A DNA stretch of 64,000 bases from Wuchereria bancrofti (lineage: Eukaryota > Nematoda > Chromadorea > Rhabditida > Onchocercidae), in NCBI GenBank assembly GCA_005281725.1, contig SSBO01000012.1, forward strand, positions 585,651 to 649,650, given 5' to 3'. Shown here one piece after another: positions 45,201 to 58,430 of this stretch. The position numbers were made by a program, and so were the translations under genes. Every line of letters starts with the position of its first letter. Position 1 is the stretch's first letter. The notes beneath the pieces are model-generated. The model made no database searches. It worked only from the letters and a program-made list of their open reading frames with translations, and was not told the origin of the DNA.

Positions 45201-48200
45201 ATTAATAATAATAAATAGCAGTAATAAATAGCAATAATAAATAACAATAGTAATAATAATAACAACAATGATAAAGAATAATATAAAATAATGATAATAA
45301 TAATAGTAATAACAATAAATAATGATAATAATAATAAAGTCTCTTGGATCTATTTTATTGTATATGTTGCTTTTTTTAAGAATTTTGATAGTTCTTTTTT
45401 TGATATACTAATATTTATAAGATTATTTGAATATATACCAGATTTTATTTTGGTTTCTTATTCTTACCTATTGATTCATTCATTTTAGAATTTTATAATT
45501 CTAAAAATTTTTTTTATTTGTAATATATTTGCTATAACTTTATTTATATTTTCACCATTTCAAATTTTCATTTTACATATTTTTTTAATAATATTTAATG
45601 AAAATAAACTTTAAATAATTTTCAAATTGCGAAGTATTAAAGTTTGACATAGTGATATTATTATTTGTTATTATTGTATTATTATTATTGATAAAATGCA
45701 ATTATTTTGTTAATTAAAATAAAACATTTAAAAATATGAATTTTTTTGGGGGGGAAATTCCTAATATTTAGCATTAGAAATATCAATAATCTGATTAAAA
45801 TCGATAAAATTTGAATATAATATATATTGAAATTTTAATCAGCGATTAAATTTCATATTTAATTTTGTTTTGAAAAAGAATGACTTTTTTCCCTAACTTT
45901 AATCAATTATTTCATTTCAATAACAAAATGTAATCATTGAATGATTGTTATTGATAATAAGAAATTTTGTTTACAACAATGTTTACAAAATCATGTCAGT
46001 TTTTGTTGAAAAACATGTGATTTAGCTCAAATTCTTGCCATTTTCCTGCGGTGTTACTTATTGCTTTATTATTTGTTATTTTTACTAATTGTTTATTAAA
46101 TTACTTCCATTTTTTAATTATTTGCTACATTACTTATTATTTACTTATTATTTTGCTATAATACTCATTATTTTGTTAATTAATGAAAATTTTTAATTGA
46201 ATTAATTAAATGCAATGATTTAATTAAATACTTGAACAACTAGTTATTCATCGGTAATATAGCAAAATAGTAAGTAATTAATAAGTAATATAGCAAAAGA
46301 TAGTAAATAATAAATAATAAGTTTTAAAAAAATAGTTCAGATTGATCAAATGCTGAAAATAGTTTTTGAGAAAATTTTTGTAAAAACTAAAATTAAATGA
46401 GTGAAAAAAATACTTCTTCATGTTTTTTCAATACATCATCATTCTATGTCTTCATTTGAGGTATTTAAGTAAACTAATTCTGATATTTAAATTTCAAATT
46501 TAGAAATAGATTTGCTTCTTTTTTTTCTGTTATCTAAAATATTTTAATAGATTTTTAGCTTAAATTAATTCATTAAACAATGAAAATTTTTAAGTTTAAT
46601 TCCAATAGAAATTAGCATTATATCTGAATTAACAAAATAAATTTACATTGTTAAATTAAGCAAAAAAGTAAAGAAATATATTTACATGAAATTTATTACT
46701 ACAATTAATTATTGTAATCATAAATTTCTCATGCTAATACAATAAGAAAACATTAATTAATGAGCCAATATGGATAAAGTTATCTTTTATTAATTTCCCT
46801 TCTTTGTTTAACAAAAAAAAAAAAGATGAAATCTTTTTTATAATCCTTTGTAAAAAAAGTTAAACTTTTTTTTGCTAATTACTTTAATGAATGATTGAAG
46901 CAATTAAATGAGATAACTTATTTAAAAAAAAAAAAAGGAAAAGAAAAGCATTCTTTTACTTCTAACTTGGAAAACAAGTTCCTGAAATAAGTTGGAAAAA
47001 AAAAAGCAGTGGAAATGCTAGTCAACATATTTAAGAACATTTTAAATTTTTTTCAATTTCATTACAAAATATTTTATTTTTCGCTGTTGCTAAAAATTCT
47101 CTTACATGCAATCAAATTTTTTGTATTTAGCAAATAATAAGCCAAAATATTTCTGTAATTTTAATTTTTATTTAAAAAAAAAAAAAAATTTGCAATTTTT
47201 ACGAATTGTTATGCATAATTTTTATATTGCATTAATATTTTTATTATTTTATAGCAAAAATTTTTGAATATGAATTGTTTATATGACTGTAACATTATTT
47301 ATTGCTTTCTTTTAAGTTAATTTTTTTTTTTTTGTACACTTTTTATTGTTCATTAGATTTGAATATTTTTAATAAATTTATATTATGAAGCAGAAAAAAT
47401 TTGTTTTTGCAATTTTTGAGAGGAAATTTTTCAATAAAAAATTAGAATCTTTGATAATTTGAAATTTTTTTTTGAAAATTTGATAATTTTTAAAAATTAT
47501 TTCAAAAATTTTTATGAAAAATCAAAATTGTTGTAGATGTAATAAAATTACATTTACTGCAATTTGAAAGAATGGAAAAAAAATTTTGAAGAAAAATGAA
47601 ATTGAAAACGATTTAACTGATGTATTTATCATTTATCAGTACTAATTGAATTGTTGCATTACTCGAATATTTTACAATATGATGGAACGAATTTGTTTTT
47701 TTTTTTTGTCAAAAAAAAAAGAAAACATTCGTACTCTAAGAAATAAAACAGAGAAAAGAAAAAAGTTTCGATTTTATTGCTATTTTTTTCATTTCTCAAT
47801 TGCATTTGTAAGAATGTATTTTTGAAATTCAAAAAAAAAAAGAAAAATGAGAAAAATGAGAAAGTTTATTCCAACGATTTAAAAAAAAAATAGCAATAAT
47901 CTTATAAATAATTTTAAAATATTACAACTGATTAATATATTTCAAATTTGAAAATTTTTCTTCCCTAATTCATTTTAATTAGTTGTTACGCAAATTTTAT
48001 TAATTAATTAACTAATTTTTTTGCAGCTAATTGTACTTAAGTGTACAATGTCTGAATCCATCCAAATTAATTTAATCATTTTAAATTTTATAACATTTCC
48101 TTTCTTGTTAAAAAACGAAATTAGGAAACATGTAAAAAAAAACATCGATAAAGCAAGGAAGTAATTAGTTCAAAAAAAAAATGATTGAAATATTAATTAA

Positions 48201-48847
48201 TAATGAAAACAATATCATTTTTATTGTTTTATGAATTTATCTTTATTATTATTATTATTATTCCTGCTGTTGTTATGAAGAAAAAATTTAATTATTATTA
48301 CTACTATTATTATTTATTATTATTGCAATTTTTTGTTTTTTTTTCCTTTCATCTCAAAAAATTATTATTAATCTTTGAGCTTAGCTAAATCTACTCGGTT
48401 TAATCCTTTCACAAATTCTTACTTAACACCTTTCATTTATATTGATTGGTTCAGCATCGAACAACTGTTTCATCGTTTCATTTTAAATTTTAACTCACTG
48501 AAATTCAATCGAAATTTGATCCAGTTCTATGATTTCATTGCTCATTGTAAATAAATGCTAGATCAGATTTTTCACTTTTGTTTCAAAATATGTTAGTTTA
48601 ATAAAAATTTATAAATATTTATTTATAAAAATGAGAAATGAAATATAATTCACTTTATATTATATTTTTTTTAGAAATAAGAATTCTCTATCAAATTTAA
48701 TATATGTATAATGACAGATTTCATTGAAACTATCATAAATTTATTTAAATTTTTTAAATTAATGAATAAATTTTTGAAAAGTTTGTTGTCTATTAAATGT
48801 TGAAATTATTGCAATTTAATTTTATTTCATTGATTTCTTTTTTTTAG
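42298..48847. other. Intergenic AT-rich region
   Basis: Contains (ATT)n tracts near 43030-43130, 45180-45330 and 48245-48325. It also has two good but orphan plus-strand acceptors: TTTTCTTCAG at 45125 followed by a 30-codon frame (LPNINYYHRSKYYCLDRNSK), and TTTTTTGCAG at about 48026 followed by a 37-codon ORF beginning MSESIQINLI. Neither could be tied to a gene. Confidence 0.4.
43956..44345. repeat. Duplicated acceptor-like segment
   Basis: TTTTTTTTGCTAGGCTATTT followed by GATMRATGTTTACT occurs near 43957 and again near 44296, about 340 bp apart. Confidence 0.7.
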
Positions 48848-49000
48848 GCGACCGAAGGAAACTGATCGATTTACTAATTTTATTTCAAATTTTCAACGAA
48901 ACGAATTAAACGATTAATCAACAATTTTTGTTAAACAAAGCAAAAAAAGAACAACAATAACAATAATTGAAATTTCAACAAATACACTACGAGCACTAAG
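48848..49000 (+). other. Probable 5'UTR exon of a plus-strand gene
   Basis: A pyrimidine-rich acceptor (TTTCTTTTTTTTTAG) precedes and a consensus donor (AAG|GTAAGT) follows 153 bp that contain stops in all three frames. In the G+C-poor surroundings two such strong sites suggest a real internal or trans-spliced non-coding exon. The nearest plausible coding exon is at 63955. Confidence 0.5.
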
Positions 49001-52000
49001 GTAAGTTATTTCATTTTAATTATTAAATTTTACCTTTTTTTTTTGATAATGCATGTATTAAAAATTGTTTTTGTGACTAAGTTAATCAAAATAATGAAAT
49101 TATTTTAATGAAATTAATGTGAAAATCGCATTTTAAAAGTATTTCAAATTTTTCAATTTTTTCAAAGTAAATTAAATTACAAAAATTATTTAAAATTTTG
49201 ATTTCTCAAAGTGATTCTCTTCGTATAATTTGTTTTACATTCGTTCGTTTTATTTATCTACTAACTCATTGATAAATTAAAATTTTTAACTTCTTAAAAA
49301 TTATCAAAATATTTAATGCTAGAAAAAATTTGTAATTTTTATTGCTAAAATTTTAATTTCAATTTTTTTATTATTAAATTGATGTGAAATTTTTGAAAAA
49401 AAAAAACGAAAGAAAGAAAATAAAAAAGAAGGAAATAATAATATTACTGCATGCTGCTATTTGCGAAGTGTTAGAAAATTCTAGAAAATTCAAAATTACA
49501 AATAAATTAGAGAAAGTTAATGAAATCAGTCGTCGTAATTCATTTTTCTTTTAAATCTTTTATTACAGCATTTAGTATTGATTTCCTGAAATTAATTTGA
49601 TATTTATTATTCTGACAAATAATTTGTAGTATTTGTGATTAATTTTTCCAATCATTCAAATATTATTAGGGCAGAATTTTATGATTGTTATGTTTATATT
49701 ACTTGTTGATAAATTTTAAATGTTATTTTTTTTTTCTTTTTGTAAATATTTCTTTCCTCTCTTTTTTCTTTTTGTTTTTTTTTAAAATAATTTCATACTA
49801 ATTAAAACAGTTTATTCAGTGTTATTCTTTTGTTTACTTATTTATTTTTAAAATATGTTTGCGTATTATTTGAAAAATACAAAAATTAATAAATGGAAAT
49901 ACTTTTTTCACTTCATTTTATTTCACAAAAAAAAATAATAATAATCTTCCATTATACATATTTTTTCCGCCGATATTTCCTGTAAAAATTTAATTCGATA
50001 ATAACATTCATCATCATTTTTTTTTTTTTTTTTACAATATAAATAGTATGAAATCATTAAAATATTCATTTTCAAATAGCGACCAAATCTTTTTTTTCGA
50101 CCCATAATAACATTTCAATATATTTATTAAATTTATTTCAATTCATTTCATTCATATTTTCATTTAAATTAAACAATAATAATGATTGTAGAATTTTTTT
50201 TCATGCTATAATAAATTTCAACATAATTATTAAATTTGTTTTAATTCATTTTATTTTTTTTTCAATTAGATAATAATAATAAATACATTTATAGCAATTT
50301 TTAAATTCGTAAATTATTCGTAAATTGTTATAATGATGAGAAAATTGCATTTTTTCAAAAAGAATTCATATTTCAAAATATAATTTATAATTGTTTGATA
50401 TATATATTTCTTTTTTTTTTTTTTTTTCAAAAAGAATAATGAAAAAAAAAACTTTTTTTTCATAATTTAATCTAAATGATTAGTTAGTCTGTTTATCTTT
50501 CTTTTTTTTAAAATCTCTTTTACTATGCTTATTTTTTTTAAATTAAATTTTATTTTTTTTTAAATTAAATTTTATTATATATTTTTAAATCATTTTTATC
50601 GTTTATTTTTGCCACATATATAAGTTCAAATTTTATTTTGCATCTTCGATTTTTTATTTTATCATTTTTTTTTTACTTTTTAATAAAAAAAACTTTTTAT
50701 TAAAAAAAAAAGGAAAAGGAAAACAGTAAAATTTTCCTTCTTATTAACATTTTATTTATCCTTTTAAAACATACATTTCATTGCATTACATACATTTATT
50801 TGAGTGATGAATTTTCATTTTCTTTTCTTTTTTTTTTTAATTGAAAATTTAATTAATGGCTGCAATAAATTGTTACTGACAGTATTTGCTCTTTCGTTTT
50901 TTTTAAATTATTACACTTCAAAATATTACAAAAAATTTTTTCGTTTTTTTTTTTTTTGTTAAATTATAAAAAGTTAGCATTACTTTAATGGTAAAATATT
51001 TTCATGAATTTTCTTTTTTTGATTTTTAAATTTAATTTTAAATATAATTCTTGCGCAATAATTAAAGAAGCTGCTTATATTTCTTTACTTTTTTTTCTTT
51101 ATGTGGAAATGACAACATGAAATAATTTATTTTTGAAAAATTTTTTTCTTTGTTTTTTCATTTTTATTTTTTTTTTAAAATAAGTTTGAAATGTCTGTCA
51201 GAAAATTTATGCTAAAACATAAACTAATTTTTCAATTTTGAAAAAATACATACAATATGAATATTTTTTAAATTTCATTCGCGTCTAAAAATTTATTTAC
51301 GTTTTTTCCTAAATTATTTTTTCTGTTTTGTTTTCATTGTTTGTTTGTTTGTTTTTTCACAGTATATTATCAGCAATTATTCACTATTGCAAATTATCAT
51401 GCTAAATAATAATTGTGTCATATATTGGACACTTTTTTCCGCTTTCAGATTTTTTAAATTTTTTTTAGAATAAAAAGCAAAGAGTAATATTTTCATTTTT
51501 CTTTTGGTATTTTATTTATAAATTTAAAAAATTTTTCCACAAGAAAAATTTCCAATTACAAACTTAAAATTTTTCAAAAATTTAGAAAAAAAAAGCGATA
51601 ACTTTTACTTTTCGAGTTAGTTATCATGGAAAATGATATTGCTATATGATATTTGTCATTTGATACAATTTTTAAATCGAAATTTCAACTTTAAAATGCT
51701 CATCAGTAATGGCTTTTTTTTATGATGATACATTCTGTTTGATTCATAAAATGAGAGAGATAAAAATGATAATCGTTTAACAACTGATAGCAGGAAATCA
51801 TTTTTATCAAATTATTTCCTACTAACAAATTATTCTTCTAATGAATGATAAATGTATTCGTATTAATGCTTCCTTTTTTTTTTGTTATTTAATTTAAAAA
51901 AAAAAAAAATAGCAGTATTTCAGCAGCTGTTTAATTAAAAAAATTAACAGTGATCAGTGAAAAATAAAAACTGATTTAATGATAAATTTATTATTTCAAG

Positions 52001-52639
52001 TTATTGATTGGTATAATAATGCAAATGATTTTCTTTCTTATAAATTTATATTATTTTTAATTGGAAATTTAATTTAATATACATCATTCATTCTTAGCGT
52101 TATTTTTAATTTTGAAATAATTTAATATATATCAATCATTCCTAGTGTTATTTTCATTATCAATTAAAATCTGCGGTATTTTTGTCTTTTTTTTTCTTAT
52201 TTCATAAAATTTTGTTACAGGAAAATTTCAGTTTTCAAGTTTTTAATTTTGTATATGATATATGCAAGGTTTAAACATTTGAATTTTTATTTCCTTCTTT
52301 TTCCAAATTTTAGAAATGGAATAAAATTTATTTTCATGCGAGAATAAATTATAGCATAGCAAGCCACAGTGTGTAACTTAAATTATAAATTCATTACTCA
52401 AATAATATGAAATTTATCTCGAATTTTAATTCTTCGTTATTCAAATGTAATAGAACTTATTTCAAATTATAATTTCATTCTACGAATTTAAAATTTTTTA
52501 TTGTTTAAATGTAATGAAATTTATTTTAAATCACAAATTTTATTCTTCATATCTTTTGTTTTCAAATTGTAATTTTATTGTTGAAATCAAACATCAGAAA
52601 AAGAAAAAATATAAAAATATAAAATTTGTTTGAATTAAT

Positions 52640-52866
52640 GGATAACATTAATAAATAAAATAAATCAATAAATAGATAAAGAAATAAAGTAAATCTATAA
52701 ATAAATAAAATAAATCGATAAATAAGTAAAATAAATCAATAAATAGATAAAGAAATAAAATAAACCAATAAATAAATAAAATAAACAAATCAATAAATAA
52801 ATAAGATAAATCAATAAATCAATAAATAAATAAAGTAAATCAATAAATAAATAAATAAATAACAAT
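52640..52866. repeat. (AAATA/AATC)n microsatellite
   Basis: Irregular run of AATAAATAAAATAAATC-like units, about 225 bp. Confidence 0.9.
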
Positions 52867-53025
52867 AATCAGAAATGAAAATGTTCATATATTGATTTCC
52901 GTGCATTTCTAGTTTGCATTATACATATAAGTATAAACAGAGGTATGAGCAGATAAATCAAATATATAAACATACATATATATGCCATTTTTATTTCCAC
53001 TTCACTTCTTGAAGAAGTAATGATT

Positions 53026-53177
53026 GTCTCTCTCTCCTTTTCTCTGTCCCTCTCTCCCTCCCTCACTCTCCACTTCTTTCTCCCTTCTTTCCCATCTTTC
53101 ATCTTCTTCCCCTCCCTCTCCCTCTCTCTCCCTCTCTCCCTCTCTCTCCCTCCCTCTCTCCCTCTCTCTCTCTCTCT
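53026..53177. repeat. CT-rich (TCTC/CCCT)n tract
   Basis: About 150 bp of almost pure pyrimidine; gives Ser/Leu-rich ORFs on one strand and Arg/Glu-rich ORFs on the other. Confidence 0.95.
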
Positions 53178-55306
53178 GTATCAATTTCTATTCATGTATT
53201 CCCCCCCTCCTCCCTTAATTAATGCCCCTTATTCATTCATTTTATTGATCATAAAATAAAAGCCTAAGGCTTCTTGTATAAATAATCCCTTTCAAATTTG
53301 AAATTGTCCCCTATTACTTACATATATTTTATTTTATTAAATTTTAAATAAACGAAATGAAATGATTGAAGCATTGAAAAAGAAGAATGAGAAAAAAAAG
53401 GGAATTTTGTTTTTTATGGTTTAATTCAAATTAAATAATTTATATTAAATTTTTAATTATGATTAATTTGATTATAGTATAAATTAATCATATTACTTTA
53501 AAATGTTTATTTTTCCCTCTTTTTTTCTTATTTTTTATCAAATTTTTCTAAACTTTATCAAATTAATTTTTCTCCTTTTTTTTTTTAATATATTTTCGTT
53601 TTATCTAAAGTATTTTATTATTATTTACTTATGTTTACTGTATTTTAATTCATTTTTTTGCCCATTTTTTATTTAAAAAGAAAAAAAAAGTATTTTATGG
53701 TTTATAAAGAAAGAAATGAATTAATTAATGAGTTAATTAATTTTGGAAGTAAATCAGTAAATCAGTAATAGTATTTAATGCAAATTCTGCATTACATAAA
53801 TTATTTTAACAAATATAAATTCCTAAAAATTTTTACTTAACAAATTTCAATTCTTTCGCTTTTTTTCCTTCTTTAAACGTTTAATTTTAATTAGTCAATT
53901 TGTATAAATTAGCATATATAAATATAAAAATTAATTTTGTTAATTTATATAATAATATAAAAAAAATTATTTCTTTTTTTCCTTTCCCTCAATTTTTACT
54001 TTAAAATAATTCTTTCAAATTAATATCCATTTCAGTGATTATAATCGTTTTTTTTTTAATTTCACTTTTAAACATATTCGTCATTTTTATTTTTATTATC
54101 TGTTTAAGATTAGAGATATCATTATTTTTCCCATAATAATTCAAATTTTCAACGATTATTTGAATGTAATTGAATTATTATAATTATTATCATTACTATC
54201 ATTATTATCACTATTACTACCATTATCATAAATTAACATCATCGTTATCATTATTATCATTATTACTACCATCTGATGATGATAAATGCCATCTGATAAA
54301 ATAAAATAAACTAAAATGATTGCTTACGAAAGATTATTCTTTTAAATTCTTCTACTTGTTAGAGTTGAAATTCTTCTAAAATTTAATATTATTTAACTAT
54401 TTTTGTTAAAATTTCATACTATTTATTTTTTCCTTTTATTTTATTTATTTATTCTTGGGAAAAGAATTTTTACAGCAAAACTTTCAATAAATGATGAGAC
54501 AAATAATTCGCTAATAAATTTAAAACAGTATGTATATTTTGTTTAAAACAATATAAAAAAATTTGAATTAGAATGATAAATTGAAAATTAATAGATATAT
54601 TTTAATAAATATTAATCAACCAAATTTGAAAATTGATGGTTATATTTTATTTTTTTGTGTTATTTTAATTGCTGTGCAATTTGAATAACATTAAATGTAT
54701 GAATTATTCAATAAACATTGAATTTATTTATTCAATTGTAAGAAAGAAAGTAAAGTATAATCGGTGCTACTTAGCAGAATATATTGTTTAAAAAAAAAAA
54801 AAACAATAATTTATTATTTATTGGAACGAAAAGGAAAAAACATCGAAAAAATGATATATTATTCAAAAAAATTTTTTTTACTGGGAAAACAAACGATATA
54901 CTATTCAAATTTAATGCAACTTTTCGTTTTTTCTGGTTATTAATTGAATTATTGCCATAAATTGCTAATGAAATGATAGTAAATAATAATAATTATTATT
55001 ATTATTATGTTTTAATTTTGAATAATTTTAAAATTTTCATTTGGTTACTAAAAAACCAATTGATTATTATTTTAGATATTTCTTTTATTATTATTTTAGT
55101 TATTTATTTATTTTGTATTTTATTAAAAACAATTATTTATTTATTTATTTATTTACCTTCTTTTTTATTTTTTTATTTATTTATTTATCTTCTTTTTCAT
55201 TTTCGCGTAAAATAATTCTTTAAGAACAATCTGTTCAATCGATCGAATAAATAGATAACAACAAATGATGTTAGAATTGATAACAAATATTATCGTTCGC
55301 GATTGA

Positions 55307-55319
55307 AGAGAAAGAGAGA

Positions 55320-55350
<31 letters not shown>

Positions 55351-55352
55351 GA
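55307..55352. repeat. (GA)n microsatellite
   Basis: AGAGAGAGGGAGAGAG-type purine run of about 45 bp. Confidence 0.95.
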
Positions 55353-55604
55353 AGAAAGAATTTACAAAAATTTTAAACAATTACAACAATTTATTCGTTT
55401 ACTAATTAAAGCTAATTAAATTGCCTTATAAAAAGGTACATTTTTTTCCTTCTTTTTTTTTTTGATTTCTATGAAATTTTTCAAAAAAATTTTCTATGCA
55501 TCATTCAATTATATCTAATCATTATCAATGTTTCATAAATTATCATATCAGAAATGCAATCATCTAAAACATTTTTCTTTTTTTATGTTATTTTTTTATT
55601 TTAT

Positions 55605-55919
55605 TTTTCAAATTTCAATATTTTCAAGTAAACTTTTAAAGGAAAGAATATGTCATTGCATTTAATTTGCAGCTTTTTTATATCAAATTATGCCATTTGT
55701 TAATGTTAATTGATTAAAAAAATTAAATTAAATTAAAATAAAATAAGAAGAAATTAGNNNNNNNNNTTTTCAAATTTCAATATTTTCAAGTAAACTTTTA
55801 AAGGAAAGAATATGTCATTGCATTTAATTTGCAGCTTTTTTATATCAAATTATGCCATTTGTTAATGTTAATTGATTAAAAAAATTAAATTAAATTAAAA
55901 TAAAATAAGAAGAAATTAG
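55605..55919. repeat. Perfect 153-bp direct duplication around a short N run
   Basis: 55605-55757 and 55767-55919 are the same, separated by nine Ns. As with the two single-N cases, this looks like an unmerged contig overlap. Confidence 0.9.
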
Positions 55920-56321
55920 TTAGCAAATATTTGAATGAATTATAAATTATTTCATTACATTTAAAACATTTTTCTTTTATTATTTTTATTATTGTTTAAT
56001 TTAACACAGAAAAATCATTTAAATCTAAGGAAAATGGAATTAGAATTTGTAAATTTAATTTAATCATTTTCTTATTGAATGAGTGGAAAAGGAAATTTAC
56101 AAATAAATAAGACTAATAATGAAAATGATTAATAAATATTATTGTTTATTGTTAGAGTAAAAATTATTTTTACAAATAAACTTTCCTCTTTCAATTTAAA
56201 TAAAAGGAAATTCATCAATAATTTTGTTGGAAAGAATTTTATTCAAAATGTATTAATAATAAATGAGAAGAAAATGTTTTCATGGCACAAATTTCTTTGT
56301 ATCTCATGTAATGAAAAGAAA

Positions 56322-56397
56322 TAGAGAGAGAGAGAGAGAGGGAGAGAGAGAGGGAAAGAGAGGAAAGAGAGAGAGGGAGAGAGAGAGAGAGGGGAGA
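56322..56397. repeat. (GA)n microsatellite
   Basis: Purine run of GAGAGAGGGAGAGA type, about 75 bp. Confidence 0.95.
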
Positions 56398-57019
56398 GGT
56401 GGAAATGAGAAAAGATGAAAATGATAAAAAAGTAAGCAAAGAAGACTGTTCTTAATATTGTTACATTTCATCTAATACACTTCATAGTTATTTTAAATAT
56501 TTTATTTTGAATTTTTTTCTTTTTTGCAAATTATTGCAAAATTTTGAAATTATATTTAAAAATGACTAAGTAATAAGTATAATCAAATAATTTGGGAAAT
56601 TAATTAATGATCCTTTTTTCAAAAAATTAAAAAATAAATATTATTGTTTTTTTTTTCTTCTAAAATTTAGCAAACATACTACTTTTAGTATCAATTTAAA
56701 AAAAAAATGATTAGTCAATTTTTAAATAATCAACAATTATTAATTCTTAAATAATTTTTGATCAATTTAATCAATTAATTTGATTAATGTCTTTATTTAT
56801 TTACAATATTTTCTTTCATAAAAAATAATTTTCATATAAACTTTTTTCCTCTTTAAAATTTTGCAAAAAATTTTAAAATTAAATCTGTAATTAACATATG
56901 ATAAATTACAAAGATTGTTGAAAATGATGTCATTTCATTTCATATTTCAATTTTAATTCGTCTTTTTTATATTTCAATTTAATTCATATTTCAATTTAAT
57001 TCATCTAATTTATCAATAT

Positions 57020-57079
57020 GATCATTTTTGAATTTCCCGAAGAAATTTTGATATTGACAAATATCTTCGGGAAATGATC
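57020..57079. ncRNA. Hairpin, possible small RNA precursor
   Basis: ATTTCCCGAAGAAATTT (57032-57048) pairs with AAATATCTTCGGGAAAT (57059-57075) at 16 of 17 positions around a 10-nt loop. A lower stem GATCATT/AATGATC is set off by a bulge on one side. The stem is G+C-richer than its surroundings, but the precursor is short for a canonical miRNA and no known mature sequence was recognised. Confidence 0.25.
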
Positions 57080-58054
57080 TTTAATCATCCAATAAATTCA
57101 AACGTCTGTTTTTTTTTTCTTGTTTAAATTTCAAATGATAAAAAGCTAAGTATAATCAATAATAGCTCTTTCTTTCTCTTTTTCCATGAAAAAAAAAGAT
57201 TTTTTTTTTTTCATTGTTTTTAATATCTAAATTATTTTTTTTTTAACGACCAAATATTATTTGCTTTTTGCTTTTTTTCCTTTTAACTTTCTTTTTTTGT
57301 AAATTTAAAAAATTTTTTCATTTAAAACTTTTCTTTTATAAGAGATTCAGCTATTAATATATTTTCCTATTTAATATAAGTAATGAATTAATTTTATTAA
57401 TGAAATATTACAATAAATTAGTGAAATTTTGTAAATGATAGTTTTAATTCTTTGATTATGCAAATATTTGAATAACAATGTCATTTTTAATATTTCATTC
57501 TTAAAATCATTTATTTTTGCTTTCATATCTGTTCGTCGGTTGGTTTATGTTTCATACCTTTATGGCAATTTTGTTTAAATTCATTGTTTTATTTTCTTTT
57601 TTTTAAGAAAAAATTTCTTCATTGCTTCCAAAAATTCTTAATAAATATTCAACAAAAAAAAAGCAAAGAAAAAAATTAACTAATTATAATTATTAAAATA
57701 ATTATTTTATTAATTATATTGAAAATTAAAAAATATAAAGCAAAATTTTGTAGCTAAAATTTATTAATAATTAATTTACATCCACCCTTTCATTTTACTC
57801 TTTTCTTTTCTTTTCTTTTTTCTTTTATTTCTTCCAAAAAATCCGATCAGTTAATTTGGAAAAATTAAATTAACCAAATTTGATAAAAAATTATTTAATT
57901 ATATTAGAATAAGATGAAATAATCCAAATTATTTTCAATATTTCGAATTAAATTGAAATATTTTATTGCTATCTCTTTTTTCCTTTTCCATTAATTTTTT
58001 TTTTACGAAATTATAAATTTCACCTGCATATTTGTCACCTGTGTCGCTGCAAAC

Positions 58055-58290
58055 AGACACACACACACAAACACGGCACATGTGCGCGCGCACACACAAA
58101 TACAAATACACAAACACATAAATACACTCATATGCATTTACATACACACGCATGCATACACTCACATATGCATACACACACACACACACACACGCACATA
58201 CACATATACAACGCAGACGCGCACATACGCGCACACATATAAACAGCACATACACATGCATTCACATACATACATCCCACACACATATAT
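58055..58290. repeat. (CA)n and (TACA)n microsatellite block
   Basis: ACACAC and CATACA runs with GCGCGC interruptions; source of Thr/His- and Cys/Val-rich spurious ORFs. Confidence 0.95.
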
Positions 58291-58349
58291 GTATGTATCA
58301 TCGATACGACTTGACAATAAGTCTTGCGCTTTTGAATTTTTGGATGTTT

Positions 58350-58430
58350 ATGAATGAATGAATGAATGAATGAATGAATGGGAATGAATGAATGAATGAA
58401 TGAATGGGAATGAATGAATGGGAATGAATT
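58350..58430. repeat. (GAAT)n microsatellite
   Basis: TGAATGAATGAATG tetranucleotides in three blocks separated by a GGG interruption (ATGGGAATGAATG). Confidence 0.95.

Noticed and set aside
53002..53259. Arg/Glu-rich (minus) and Ser/Leu/Pro-rich (plus) ORFs
   Set aside because: Translations of the CT/GA tract.
57935..58361. Cys/Val-rich and Thr/His-rich ORFs
   Set aside because: Translations of CA and TACA microsatellites.
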